Below, piece after piece: positions 32,640-43,489 of a DNA stretch of 64,000 nt. Under the pieces are notes generated by a model, which worked only from the letters and a program-made list of their open reading frames with translations, did not search any database and was not told the DNA's origin. The translations under genes and the position numbers were made by a program. This DNA is from Strongylocentrotus droebachiensis (taxonomy: Eukaryota > Echinodermata > Echinoidea > Camarodonta > Strongylocentrotidae), in contig JAVYIG010000167.1 in the NCBI GenBank assembly GCA_035222895.1, forward strand, positions 352,501-416,500, in the 5' to 3' direction. Each line of letters begins with the position of its first letter. Positions within the stretch are counted from its first letter, which is position 1.

Positions 32640-33300
32640 CTGTTGTCATCCGTTGACGTACATGTAACTGTTCACCCCGTTGTTCATGTGTATGAACCTA
32701 CTGTCTATCTATTTAAGTGTCTTCTCCCGGTTCGGAGGTTTATTGCAACATCTCTCCATTTCACTCTATCTTCTGCCATTCTGGTGCACTCTTGCTGTTT
32801 TAGTCCACTCCAGTTCTTGACATTCTCTTCCAAGTTGATTCTGGGTCTTCCTCTCGGTCTAGTTCCTTCCACTATTCCGTCCAATACATCCTTTAAAGCA
32901 GGGCTCCCACATAGCCGAGTTGGAGCCTCGAAATGTGGCGAGCTGGCGCGATCTTATGGCAAGCCGTTTCATCATTAAAAACATATTTCTCGATATCACG
33001 AAAACGATTTCTTGATATCACGAAATCGAATTCTTGATATCACGAATTCGATTCTTGATATCAAGAATTACCATTGCTTTACAACGTAAAATTATTTCTT
33101 GATATCAAGAAATATGTTTTAATGATAAAACGGCTTGCCATACGATCGCGTCAGCTCGCCACAACTCGAGGCTCCAACTCGGCTAAGTGGGAGCCCTGCT
33201 TACGAGGCTTTGGTGCCTTTTAACATGACCAAAGTATTTGACTTTAGTCTCTTTAACTAATTTTACCAGTGTAATTTGTTTACGCCCTGCCATGTGCAAT
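32640..33300 (-). mobile_element. LINE reverse-transcriptase C-terminal fragment
   Basis: On the minus strand, around the MITE, the frame reads KVKYFGHVKRHQSL, then after the MITE GTRPRGRPRINLEENVKNW, and SGLKQQECTRMAEDRVKWRD, ending in a stop at 32705-32707. 'YFGHV.R' and 'RGRPR...' with 'W' repeats are hallmarks of the C-terminal end of LINE polyproteins. It is 5' truncated and interrupted. Confidence 0.8.
32899..33198. mobile_element. hAT-like MITE (300 bp)
   Basis: Nearly the whole element is an inverted repeat: CAGGGCTCCCACATAGCCGA at the left and TCGGCTAAGTGGGAGCCCTG at the right. The ends begin CAGGG, as in hAT elements. Flanks CTTTAAAG (32891-32898) and CTTACGAG (33199-33206) match at 5 of 8 positions, consistent with an aged 8-bp duplication. 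The middle has repeated TTCTTGATATCA(C/A)GA palindromes. It splits the LINE fragment above. Confidence 0.8.
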
Positions 33301-34048
33301 ATCTCTTTGTTGATTTTCATTCGTTTCCAGGATATTTCATCATTCTTCTGTAAATCGACATTTCAAAAGATGTTATTCTATTTTCCATTTTCTATGGCCT
33401 TGCTTATTGTCCATATTCATTACATTTCATTTGTGCATATAATAAGCATTCATCCTGTATCGTATGGCCACACGAAAATGCATTTACTAATAGGCATGTC
33501 TTCCCACTATAAATAAGCTACTATTTATAACCTTTGCCACTAACCTTAATTGAAATTATCGATAGTAAATGTCCTGTAAATCTATTCTTTATTATTATGA
33601 GGATTTCAGAAGCACTATTGCGAAATATTAATTTTAAATATTTGGTCTGTAGTTGATGAACACGTGTGTACGAATATGAAGCAAAATTGTTTCACTTTTC
33701 CACAAACATTGAATTCCAATTTAGACCACAAATTACGAGACACCTCCTGTTGCACTTAATGTGCTTGTGAATTGTATAAACATAGATTTCAACATCATTT
33801 CACGTTTATTTACCGTGTCCTATTTTTTCAAATTAAAACATTCAAAGTAGAATATATTTCATATAAGATGCCAATTTTTGACATATACTCTATGAATATT
33901 TTCTGTTGTTCTGGACTTTGCAAGTTTTAACAATAGGATGCTCCGTTTTCTCTTTGAAACTGACAAGAAATATAATTTGTTAATATATATATCATCCATA
34001 TACAGTATGACAAATCTAACGTTTATGTATATGCTCTAACAACACCAG

Positions 34049-34087
34049 AACCAACTGCACCAGAAGGAACTACGACAAGTTCGCCAG
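34049..34087 (+). CDS. Gene 2b stalk exon
   Basis: 39 nt, phase 1-1, acceptor ctaacaacaccag, donor CCAG|GTAAGG. It encodes KPTAPEGTTTSSP, a Pro/Thr/Ser stalk likely to be O-glycosylated. Similar short stalk exons lie in gene 3 at 62077 and 63426. Confidence 0.75.
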
Positions 34088-34891
34088 GTAAGGGGTAGCT
34101 CTTGTTCAAGATGTTTTAACTGTCAAACGTGTTATTCTCATTTTTATTACGTTTTTTGAAAGAAGTGGTATGTAACTTTCCCCAGCTCAGCACATGCTCA
34201 CCGCAAAAGAATGGTATTTTCATACAATATCTCCACATTACCTTTCTTTCCTGGTGATGCTATAGCATGCCTGTGTCTAACATAGCAACTTCTATGTTGG
34301 TATTGTATGGTCTATTTGTAAACAGGTGGTCAGCTTTGGTGAAGCTACATACCACTGTCTCATGTTAGCTCACTAATGATTGACAGATGATGTCACAAGA
34401 TGAATGAGATCTGTAGCATTTGTTTAGGGTGGAGCTTAGCAGGCCTGAGAAAATTATCTGAAAAAATATATAAAAATCGATGAAATAAATTAGATGATTG
34501 AATGAAAAAATATGGGTTGTATGAAGCCCTGCACATCAACAGGAATCAAATTTTATTTGGATTTTACCCTTCCTTAAAAAGAAATGTGTAAAGGATACAC
34601 AAAAAACATTGATTTTGGTGGTGGGGCAGTGGCATGCAAAAGATCGGTTTACAAACACATTCAAATCTTATGCATAACTTTTAAACAAAGGTTGTTCTTG
34701 ACAACCTGGAAGCTTGCCCAAGATTTTCCCGACATAGCAACAAGTAATGAATGCAGAGTGGATTCCAAATATTGTAGTTCATTCATAGATAACAGGTTGA
34801 TGAATAACTCGTCACTATGTCCCCTGGAAAGAAACATATTAAATTGGAATATGTTATTGATAGTAAACCGGTCTATTTTATTTTTGGGAGT

Positions 34892-35250
34892 GTCGTGGTC
34901 GAGTGGTTTAATGCGCTTGACTTGGAGATGCGAAGGTCGAGGGTTCGAATCCCGACACGGCACAAATATCCTTTGGCAAGATATTAACCTGCAAATGCTT
35001 CTCTCCACCCTGGTGTTAAATGGGTACCCGGTAGGATGCGACCGTCATTGTTGGTCAAACAGTTTTTGAGCGTCATGTAACGCCTGGCTGGAATGCTCCC
35101 CAGGGAGTGGAGATAGTGCACACATTGTGTGCGGGCAAGCACTGAATCCAATGACCGGGGTAATAGTATATTTGTAAAGCGCTTAGATACATTTGTATTA
35201 AGCGCTATATAAACATTAAATATTATTTTTATTTTTATATTTTATTATTT
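34892..35250 (+). mobile_element. Full-length tRNA-derived SINE
   Basis: The head has A-box-like TGGTCGAGTGG and B-box GGTTCGAATCC; GTGTCGTG and CACGGCAC pair as a tRNA acceptor stem. The body has 'ggtgttaaatgggtacccggtagg' and 'gtgtgcgggcaagcactgaatcc'; the tail has 'aagcgctatataaac' then A/T-rich sequence. The anticodon stem is imperfect, so it is a SINE rather than a working tRNA gene. Confidence 0.82.
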
Positions 35251-36864
35251 ATACCAATGTGTAGATTGTGCACATGATATGCATTAGATCTATAATGATG
35301 AAATTAGCAGCAGAACTTAGCAAGATGACTACTAAATTCTCATCTAATTCTCATGGGCTTAATACAGGAACCATCTGACTTCTTAGGCAAAGGGGTTAGA
35401 CATACATTGTGCACCATAGAGAAAGAGACTCATACTGCTTCTTGCTAGTGTACAGCATTACATGTAAATGTACATACAGAGTATCCACTGTGACATATTG
35501 GTTCAATGATTATGCAATCACTTCCTTGTCTGGCGTCCTGTGCATCAATACAACAGGTTTACAACCTTGATCAGCATAACAAAAGAAGCTTAGCTACCTT
35601 GGTACAATGGTCATTACCGCAACAAACTAGACGTTATTGATTCCTATTTCACTGATTTATAATAATAATATGACAAATCTATATAGCGCTTGTGACATGA
35701 AAAGTTTTATTAAATTTATTAATTTCTGTTTCAATATGAACATATTAAAATATGTACATAGAACATATAAATGAATAATGACATAGAATATTGTAATACG
35801 ATTGTACACAAAAGGAAAATATTGAAATAAACATATGAAAATGATAACATTGTTGACCTAAATGAAACGGAGGGGCATGCTAAATAAGCAACGTTTGAGG
35901 TCTCACAAAATATGTTTTATGGATGGAGGTAGGGTCGTTCTGCAAATCACAGTGCTCATTTCTATTCAAAAGATATTTACTACTTACATTGAAATGTTAG
36001 GTAAGAGTAGGGTTTTGCTTTATACGAATATCGATTTACAATAGACAAGGTCATATGGGTTAAATATTTATCATGAATAAACACACAAGGAAGTAAAATT
36101 TGATGTTGAATTTGTATCAAACACCTATCCACTCTCCATATTACCAAATAGAACGTGAATGAAAGGGGCATTCATATAGGAAAGAAACAAGCTTTATTTC
36201 ACATAACAATTTAGCAATTCGTACAATCTTAACAATATAAGTATTTTCATCACCATAAGCATGAATAAGCCATCGTATTAAGCTATGCCATTGCAAAGTG
36301 TGATAAGTGATATACAAATATCAAAAAGATCAATATCAAAGGATGTGTATTGACCCAAGCAATATATATTGTTCCCCTGTTACTTCAGCAAATATTAGCC
36401 TACAGAATATTTGTGAACACAAACCAGAGTTCAAAGTCGTGTTTATGCTGTATGATTATGAGAGGCATCATAGTAGGTGAAAACGCATTTAAAAATATTG
36501 TTCCTCAATTTCATCGGGAGGTTCCTGTTTTGATCGGAATGAATTAAATCGGGAATTCCCCTGATTATTTATTTGATTCAGTATCTGAATAATATACTAT
36601 TATAGAACGAATCGAGGTTGCTGTTGGTAGAATGTGAACTGATTTTATAAATCTTAAATTCCATATTTAGAATGAAACTGAGTATTATTTTATTTTCAGT
36701 ATTTTCGTTTTGTATTGTTTAAATTCCAGTTATTGGGTATAAATTTGATTCTTAACGTTGTAGTATATCTATAGATACCTCTATGTTATATTATTGGTAT
36801 GTGATTTTACATTTGCTTCAGCGAAATTTTTCCTGGTATTTTTTTCGTCAAAATATATGGTAAG

Positions 36865-37325
36865 GGTTGCTATTAGGCTTTAGGTAGGGTTAACAGTAAG
36901 GGTAAGGGTTAGGGATGCAATTTGGTTTACCTTTAGGTTTAGAGTAAGGGTTAGTGTTAGGGTTGCGAATGTGTTTACGGTTAGGTTTAGAATAAGGGTT
37001 AGTGTTAGGGTTGCAATTAGGTTTTAGGTTAGGTTTAGAGTAAAGGTTAGGGTTAGGGTTTCCGATTGGGTCTTAGATTAGGTGTAAAGTAAAGGGTTAG
37101 GGTTGCGATTTGGGTTTTAAGTTAGGTTTAGAAGAGGGTAAGGGTAAGGGTTGCGAAAGGGTTTAAGGTTAGGTTTAGAGTAGGGTTGAGGGTTGCGATT
37201 AGATTTCAGGTTAGATTTAGAGTAAGGCTTAGGGTTAGGGCTGCGATTGGGTCTTAGGTTAGGTTCAGGGTTGGAGTTACGGTTGCGATTAGGTTTTAGG
37301 TTAGGTTTAGGATAAATGTTAGGAT
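36865..37325 (+). repeat. Degenerate telomere-like minisatellite (TTAGGG-rich)
   Basis: About 460 bp of variants of 'ggttaggtttagagtaagggttagggttgcgatt', roughly 55-65 bp per unit with many TTAGGG/GTTAGG words. It is interstitial, within the intron just before the transmembrane exon. Confidence 0.85.
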
Positions 37326-37503
37326 AAAGTATAGTATTTAGTCTAGAGTTGTAGCAAAGAATTTGGTTAGTGTATGAAATGGATCCGGAGCAACCGTCCC
37401 GTTAGCATGTGTCATAATAATACTAGTTTTAATGATTTTATCTAGAAGCTTGTGTATTTAGACCTTGTATGAAACAATTGTTGCATTAATGCTCACCATC
37501 CAG

Positions 37504-37635
37504 ATCCCACACCATGTACCTGTGTGAGTTCTGGAGCCTCTGCAGGTATTTCTGTCTTATCCATCCTGTTAGTGGCTTCTGTCATCATCAACATCATTCA
37601 ATTCGTCATGTTGAGGAGACATGAGACCAGACCAG
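37504..37635 (+). CDS. Gene 2b transmembrane exon
   Basis: 132 nt, phase 1-1, acceptor accatccag, donor CCAG|GTGACT. It encodes DPTPCTCVSSGASAGI, then the helix SVLSILLVASVIINIIQFVM and basic LRRHETRP. A classical single-pass segment with a cytosolic positive cluster; the Cys pair just outside the membrane could support dimerisation. Confidence 0.9.
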
Positions 37636-38085
37636 GTGACTATATTCTTCAATTCTAAAAGAATAGTTGAACGATAGAATCAGAACAAATAAAGCTATGT
37701 AATTGTCTGTTTCATGATTGTTTACCTGACTGTTAGAAAGTACGCTTGTAAATAATCAGCCACAATACTGACGGATGTAAGTCCTCTTTATTAGACTTTG
37801 CAATGAGGATAAACGCCTTACCAAAGGGCATGAGTATATTGACTTGGTATTGCTTAAAGAGATTAAAGAAACATAATACTGGAAGTTGATAGCGAAAGTA
37901 TTTGTTCTTGCACATCATAACATCTATCGCTTTCCTGAATGAACTTCCTCAGGATAGAGATCCATTTACTTTAAACTAAATTGTACTTCCTTGTTGATAA
38001 ATGTGCCATATACCTCTGTAGTGCACAAACAAAAATCATGTCAAATTCCTGTATTTGCTTCTTCCTCTTCTATTTCTTTTTACAG

Positions 38086-38119
38086 GTTTCGAAGAGTCAC
38101 AGAAAACTGTTTCTATTAA
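38086..38119 (+). CDS. Gene 2b juxtamembrane exon 1
   Basis: 34 nt, phase 1 in, phase 2 out, acceptor ttctttttacag, donor TTAA|GTAAGT. It encodes FEESQKTVSI. Assigned because both splice sites are strong and the phases fit the flanking exons exactly. Confidence 0.65.
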
Positions 38120-38732
38120 GTAAGTATTTAGCAGATCGAAATAATCAACAGAATATAATATATCGATCGATAAATATCCATACAAACACCCTTCCCCTCA
38201 CACACATTCTCACACACACAAATATTCGGATGTAGTGAAATACGAGAAACCTCTATAGTTAAGCATGATATCATTATTAATGTGTTTATGTGTCAAATAT
38301 GTTAAAAAGTAAAGTGAAACTCGAGTTGGAATTGATATGAAACTCTCCACATTCACGGGCATTGAAAAGTACTTTATTTGAAAGCAGAATGAAGACATAT
38401 TTCGTAATGTAGAAAACGAAAATGTTACCTATGTACTATAACACAACAACGAGCAAAACTGCTATAATACGAGTAATTGAAAATTAGTTCGATGAGATGG
38501 CTCTGAGGTGGCGCTGTACAATAGGCTAGGGCAGTGCCATTGATTAGGAGAGTTTGGCTAACTTGGTTTCACTGGGTCACAACATGGTGTATATTCTTTT
38601 GTTTTGTGCTTGCCCAACAAAGCAGTAGTCGCCATATTGTGACCAACTCAAACTGGGTTGGCCAAACTCTGTATATAGATGGCTTTGGGCTAGGGCAGAA
38701 AGGTCATTTGATCAGTATCGCTTTTTCCACAG

Positions 38733-38803
38733 AGAAGAAAGACACGTATCTCATGAGGCAAACGACAACATGGCGTTTGAGATGATTCAGAACGGAGATA
38801 GAG
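38733..38803 (+). CDS. Gene 2b juxtamembrane exon 2
   Basis: 71 nt, phase 2 in, phase 1 out, acceptor ctttttccacag, donor AGAG|GTGAGG. It encodes EERHVSHEANDNMAFEMIQN and GDR, a polar cytosolic linker without tyrosine. Confidence 0.65.
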
Positions 38804-39353
38804 GTGAGGAAATGTGTAAAATCAGTCAATAGTTTAAAACGAGGAAAGCGTTAGTTCCACGAAGATTAATCACGAAGCAAAAAAATCACCCACAAAATAA
38901 AAAGGGTAGATGAATGTCTTTGCGTAAATTGCCATACAAACGTTACAAAAGTCCCACAACCACACAAATACTATCGTACTAGATGATAATTTGTTTGTCA
39001 GGAACTGCACAATACATTGTAACTATCAAGAGTGTTACTTAATTAATTAAAGTAGTAGTATATATTCCACAGGAACCATTATAAGCTTAATCGTTCTCCC
39101 TGATCAAATTTTTGCTAGGCCTACTCATTTAACAGGGTTTTTAAACCTACCTTTAATAACAGCCGCCTTTTTATATCGCAAATTCACCTCGCCCTTCATG
39201 GTGAATAGGCTCTCACTTTCGTTTTATATTTGAAAGAAATCTAGAAAAGATTATCCAAGGGTAGCATTATCCCTGATTAAAGTGTGAAAGATTGGTATTT
39301 GATCTTTCAAGTATTAGAAGCCTTTTAATAATAATTTTATTTATGTTTGATAG

Positions 39354-39524
39354 CATACACAGCCCTCAAACTCGGTCCATCCCACTCTCCCATCATTGCT
39401 TCTGAAAACGTAACGTTTATCACCAGGCTCGGTTCAATTGGACGGGGTGACTTCGGCGGGGTATGGAAGGGAGAACTCCGCTCGAATCAAAGTCAAGTAG
39501 ACGTTGCTATCAGGCAGATTCCAG
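39354..39524 (+). CDS. Gene 2b kinase N-lobe exon (glycine loop, VAIR)
   Basis: 171 nt, phase 1-1, acceptor tttgatag, donor CCAG|GTGAGG. It encodes RLGSIGRGDFGGVWKGEL, a complete glycine-rich loop, and VDVAIRQIPG, where the ATP-anchoring lysine of VAIK is Arg. No counterpart exon was found for gene 1. Confidence 0.88.
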
Positions 39525-40310
39525 GTGAGGTTTCGCCCCGCCCCCCCCCCCCCCCCACTCAGTGTTATTTAGGGTACGCATATGCTCGTACCCTCTTTTT
39601 GAAAGCACCCCCTATCTGAGGACTGCCAACATTTCCGAACCCCCCTTTCGCGGGCTTTTCGCGGGCTTTTCCTGCCTTGGAGACCCCCCTAAATCAGGAA
39701 AAATGCTCGATGTACACCCGTAAATTCGGAATAATTTCTCAGGAGTCCAAAGAGATGAGAGAAAAAAAGAAAAACACCCCCTTTTTAAAGAAATCTCCGG
39801 GTGAAAAGTCAAATACACCCCTTCTTTTGCAATTCTCGGGCCGGACTTTGTCGCACGAAAAGTACCCCTTTACCTGACATTTTGGCAACACGCATGCGGT
39901 CATTCCGACCTCTAAGTGGGGGGGGGGGGGGGGGGTTTCGCCAACCACTCTAAACAAATATAAAACAAATTGACGGAAAGGCCAATCTTTATTGAATATC
40001 AATGTAGCCACACATAACTAGAACTTGTTGAGGTGTTGTATTTATCATTAAAAAGCTCAGATGTCCTCAACTTTCTAGAAAGTTAAATTTCAGTATTACC
40101 AAACAAACGTATAAAGTAACACAGCGCTTAAAATGTAAACGACGTATGTATATATGAATATATATATATATATTATTCACTTGTCTTCAAAGTCTACCTC
40201 GATCTGATTAAAAAAAGAATGTTTGACTTCTGCAAATGACTTCAACCCACCACTCCCTTCGAAATTGAAAGCAAATGAGGTAGTTATATATAGGATGTAT
40301 CTTCTCGTAG

Positions 40311-40415
40311 ATCAAGTGACCAAATCAACCAATGTTCTTCGAGCTGTCAAGGTTCTTTCTGAGCTACCGGATCAATCAAATGTTGTCACGTGCCTGGGAT
40401 ATTGTCAAGAACAAG
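40311..40415 (+). CDS. Gene 2b kinase alphaC exon
   Basis: 105 nt, phase 1-1, acceptor ttctcgtag, donor CAAG|GTAAAA. It encodes DQVTKSTNVLRAVKVLSELP, then DQSNVVTCLGYCQEQ. By alignment the alphaC glutamate position appears to be Ala (LRAVKVL), another loss of the active-state salt bridge; that placement is less certain than the HRD and DFG changes. Confidence 0.78.
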
Positions 40416-40749
40416 GTAAAACACCCCTCGGCTAAGTACAAAAGCTTATGATTGTCGCTAAAATCTTTAAATATGTATGCATATGAGCATTTAATTCTAA
40501 TAATTTGCAACGCAACCTATTAAGCTATCATCCCTAGAAGGTACGTATCATTTTGAATAGGCTTTGCGTCTGAATAACCAGAAACGATACAAATAGTATA
40601 GAAAGATTGTCTTGGAAGAACAGTCAAATGTATTTGATAATTATTCAAGATGTTTTTCGTTAACTATAACATGATGTCTAATGAAACATAATATTGAATA
40701 TCAGTTTCATACGTTATTGTTTTCAATTAACGAATTGCCCATGATGCAG

Positions 40750-40930
40750 GTAGCATTCTGTACGAGTTCATCTCTGGGGGTACCCTACTCACCCATCTAC
40801 AGACCACAGGGTGCAATCCCAACCCACATACGGCAATCTCAAACCAAAGAGGGTTCGTATCGATGAAGGTAGTCTACTCAACCTGGCTTGGCAAATCGCA
40901 ACAGGGATGCAGTATCTTGCATCAAAGAAG
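40750..40930 (+). pseudogene. Gene 2b hinge / alphaE exon, one-base deletion
   Basis: 181 nt against 182 in gene 1. It starts SILYEFISGGTLLTHLQTTG, then ACAGGGTGC has three Gs where gene 1 has four (ACAGGGGTGC), so the frame shifts and the alphaE sequence is lost. The shifted frame stays open through the next exon and meets TGA in the exon 41880-41985. A homopolymer error in the assembly would produce the same picture. Confidence 0.8.
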
Positions 40931-41452
40931 GTAACATTATTTCATGACTTGCAATAGAAGAGAAAGGAAAACGGAAAAGGGGAAGGGAAGGGGAGGGGAA
41001 AGAGGAGAAAATTAAGGAGAAATTGTTTAGGCCGGAGTTAGATATTGGTCCATAAATGATGGAAGTACGCTCAACTTGGCTTGGCAAATTGAGAAAGTGA
41101 TGCGGTTTCTTGTTTCAAAGAAGATTACCTGATTTCAAGGCATATATATGAAGAGGAGAGGGAGTAAGATCAAAAATAAAGAAAAGATAACGAGAAATTT
41201 AGAAGGGGATAAAACGAGACGGAGAGGGATGTAGAACATTGATAAGCGGGAGGAGGATGAGAATTAGAAAGGTTGAGGAAGAAAGTAGAATTGGAGAGGA
41301 GGATGCAAGAATGGTAGATGAGACTTATGAAGATAAGCTGAGCTTCGCGGATGAATAAATGACATCCAGATCATGTAATTGCGATTTGTATTCCTTTATT
41401 TTGTATTATTACCATTATTGTGTTTAATTTTGTATAATTTTTTTTATTAAAG

Positions 41453-41557
41453 ATCATCCATGGAACTCTCTGCGCTCACAACGTGTTACTACCTGATGGA
41501 AAGCAATGCAAGCTATCAGATTATGGACTATCGTCATCACTGTTTAGCAACAAAGGT
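41453..41557 (+). CDS. Gene 2b catalytic-loop exon (HGT, DYG)
   Basis: 105 nt, phase 0-0. It encodes IIHGTLCAHNVLLPDGKQC and KLSDYGLSSSLFSNKG. The same HGT and DYG substitutions as gene 1 show that they were present before the duplication. Confidence 0.87.
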
Positions 41558-41879
41558 GTAAGTATTATCGCTGATATTTAGTGATATATTATAAGCATAA
41601 ATAAAGAGAGACATGCCAGAAAGAAATGAAACTAGGAAAACGTGACCATGGAATTATGTTTTATTATTTATGACGTCCGTTGTGTTTGTATAAATTTGAA
41701 TTTTGCAACATTGTTTTTAATGTATTTAAGTCTTTTTTTAAATCGTTAACTATTTAGCCATTGGCTGCTAATCAAGATTTGTTTTAAACCATGCATACAT
41801 TTTAAAGTAATAAGAGTTTAAACTTGAACTTTTAATTTAAAACGATTTTCAATTTTGTTTGTATTTTCGAACATCTCAG

Positions 41880-41985
41880 AAACCAACGAGATTGAGTTCG
41901 CCTGAAACCATGGTAACTGGTGACCAATCAACAGAAGGAGATAGCTGGTCTTTTGGTATCGTCTTGTGGGAAATTGTGACATTAG
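41880..41985 (+). CDS. Gene 2b APE / alphaF exon
   Basis: 106 nt, phase 0 in, phase 1 out. It encodes KPTRLSSPETMVTGDQS and GDSWSFGIVLWEIVTLG. The Trp of the gene 1 copy and of active kinases (RW.APE) is Leu here. Confidence 0.85.
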
Positions 41986-42669
41986 GTAAAAACAAAAAGA
42001 CCCCCAAAATTAATATCACATGTAATACTGTGTGCCATCTTAAAGACCTTGAAGCTATCATATGATAATAATAATGATGATGATAACTAATACTAATAAC
42101 TATAATAATTGTGTTTATCTATGAAGCCTTATCAGCTTTACTGCTGTTCTACCTAAGGTCCCTATCAGTATTATAACCCTAGCAATATTATTGCCAGGTG
42201 GATTGGAGTGTGTGGAGAATTGCAAATATGGATGAATGTCTTACCAAAGGACGTTAGTGCCAGTAAAGATAATGAGGCACTATACCACTAAACCTCCACT
42301 TTACGTTGATCATATGGTGCTATGAAGTAAAGTAACAGATTTCATTGCACTCAAGTAATAAAATAGATAATTATTGATACTTGTATGGGGTATGTTAAGA
42401 ATAAAGAATTCAAGCCACTTATTCTACTCTATAAGACCCATCGATACTATTTGCGATATTTAATTTATTGCATCGTTCCTATTCAATTACATGTCACAGA
42501 TATGAATAACATTTAATCCAACATTTTCCCACATTTTCTGCCTGTACCCTCAAATATCGACGGAAATTTCTACATCTGATAAATCTAATTCCTCTCCATA
42601 CCTTTAAATGGCACATATTCAAAGATTGGATTAAATGTTTTACTTGTTATTTTTCTTTGATTCTTAAAG

Positions 42670-42766
42670 GTGCGAGGCCATACCCTAATATGACCTTTGA
42701 CACTGTACGAGCAGAGGTTGCCAATGGTTACCAGATGCCACGCCCTCGTCATTGTGGACAAGAAGT
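42670..42766 (+). CDS. Gene 2b alphaG exon
   Basis: 97 nt, phase 1 in, phase 2 out, acceptor ttcttaaag. It encodes ARPYPNMTFDTVRAEVANG and YQMPRPRHCGQE. The canonical PYP is kept (PFP in gene 1). Confidence 0.84.
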
Positions 42767-43103
42767 GTAAATAATAGTCTGTTAAGCTGTCTTTACTTTG
42801 TCTCATACGGATTGTTCCTTAAATGTCAGAATTAACTTGACTCACTTGATGCTATATTTAGTTGTAAGGTTTCATGATGATGTTAAGTATCAAATGCGGA
42901 TATCTTTCCAAACAATGAGGTACATGATTAAACTTAATTCTGCGTTCTGTCCATTGATTCTAATTTTGAATCTGACAAAATACGTGTCGACACTCCTGGC
43001 GGAGTAAAAACGAATAGGAATAGGCGTGGGCATGAAATGATAAAATAATAATATTAAAAATGCTGTTACCTATGAACGTTGAATACGTCAGGATCAATTA
43101 AAG

Positions 43104-43203
43104 ATATACGGTCATGTCTGGTTGTTGGGAGAAGGAAGCTACAAATCGGAATGACTTTGATCAGATCCTCAAGAATTTGGAAAGGATTCTTGAAAAGACT
43201 CAT
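43104..43203 (+). pseudogene. Gene 2b alphaH-alphaI exon, both splice sites damaged
   Basis: 100 nt with open frame: YTVMSGCWEKEATNRNDF and DQILKNLERILEKTH. The acceptor region lost about 62 bases relative to gene 1, leaving 'caggatcaattaaag' without a pyrimidine tract. The donor reads GTCCCA instead of GTAAGA because a transposon begins at 43206. Correct splicing of this exon is unlikely. Confidence 0.8.
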
Positions 43204-43489
43204 GTCCCAATAAACAAAACACTAAAAAGTAACCTCTTTTGGGAGTGTATTTTAAGTGATTTTAAAGTATGGTGCCTTTTGAACTAGATTTAAACGTTAT
43301 CGACACGTGCCTTCATTTAAACAAAAAAGGTACTCCTGTTCACGTTTTCATCTAACCTAAACACCACCAATATATCACGCGACTGGAGTAACGTGATTCC
43401 ACTTACCTCTGTAAATCACGTGTTTATGACCAAATAACCACTTGACCAAGCAACGAGTTTTTTGTCCGTTAACCGATGGTAGTGATAAA

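Larger units (their letters stand above)
30003..34048 (+). other. Gene 2b intron with SINE and LINE debris
   Basis: The start matches the intron after gene 1 Ig3. The open frames at 30904-31405 on both strands match nothing I recognise. The interval 31910-32190 is a SINE in reverse orientation, and 32640-33300 is a LINE 3' fragment split by a hAT-like MITE. The rest is AT-rich with no visible exon. Confidence 0.55.

Noticed and set aside
33000..33120. Inverted TTCTTGATATCA repeats as an operator or regulatory array
   Set aside because: They are the interior of the hAT-like MITE.
34897..34970. Possible working tRNA gene
   Set aside because: A and B boxes and acceptor stem are present, but the anticodon stem pairs poorly and a SINE body and tail follow.
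39590..40011. Several open frames around the poly(C)/poly(G) runs after the N-lobe exon
   Set aside because: Intronic, overlapping on both strands, Pro- or Lys-rich by composition only.
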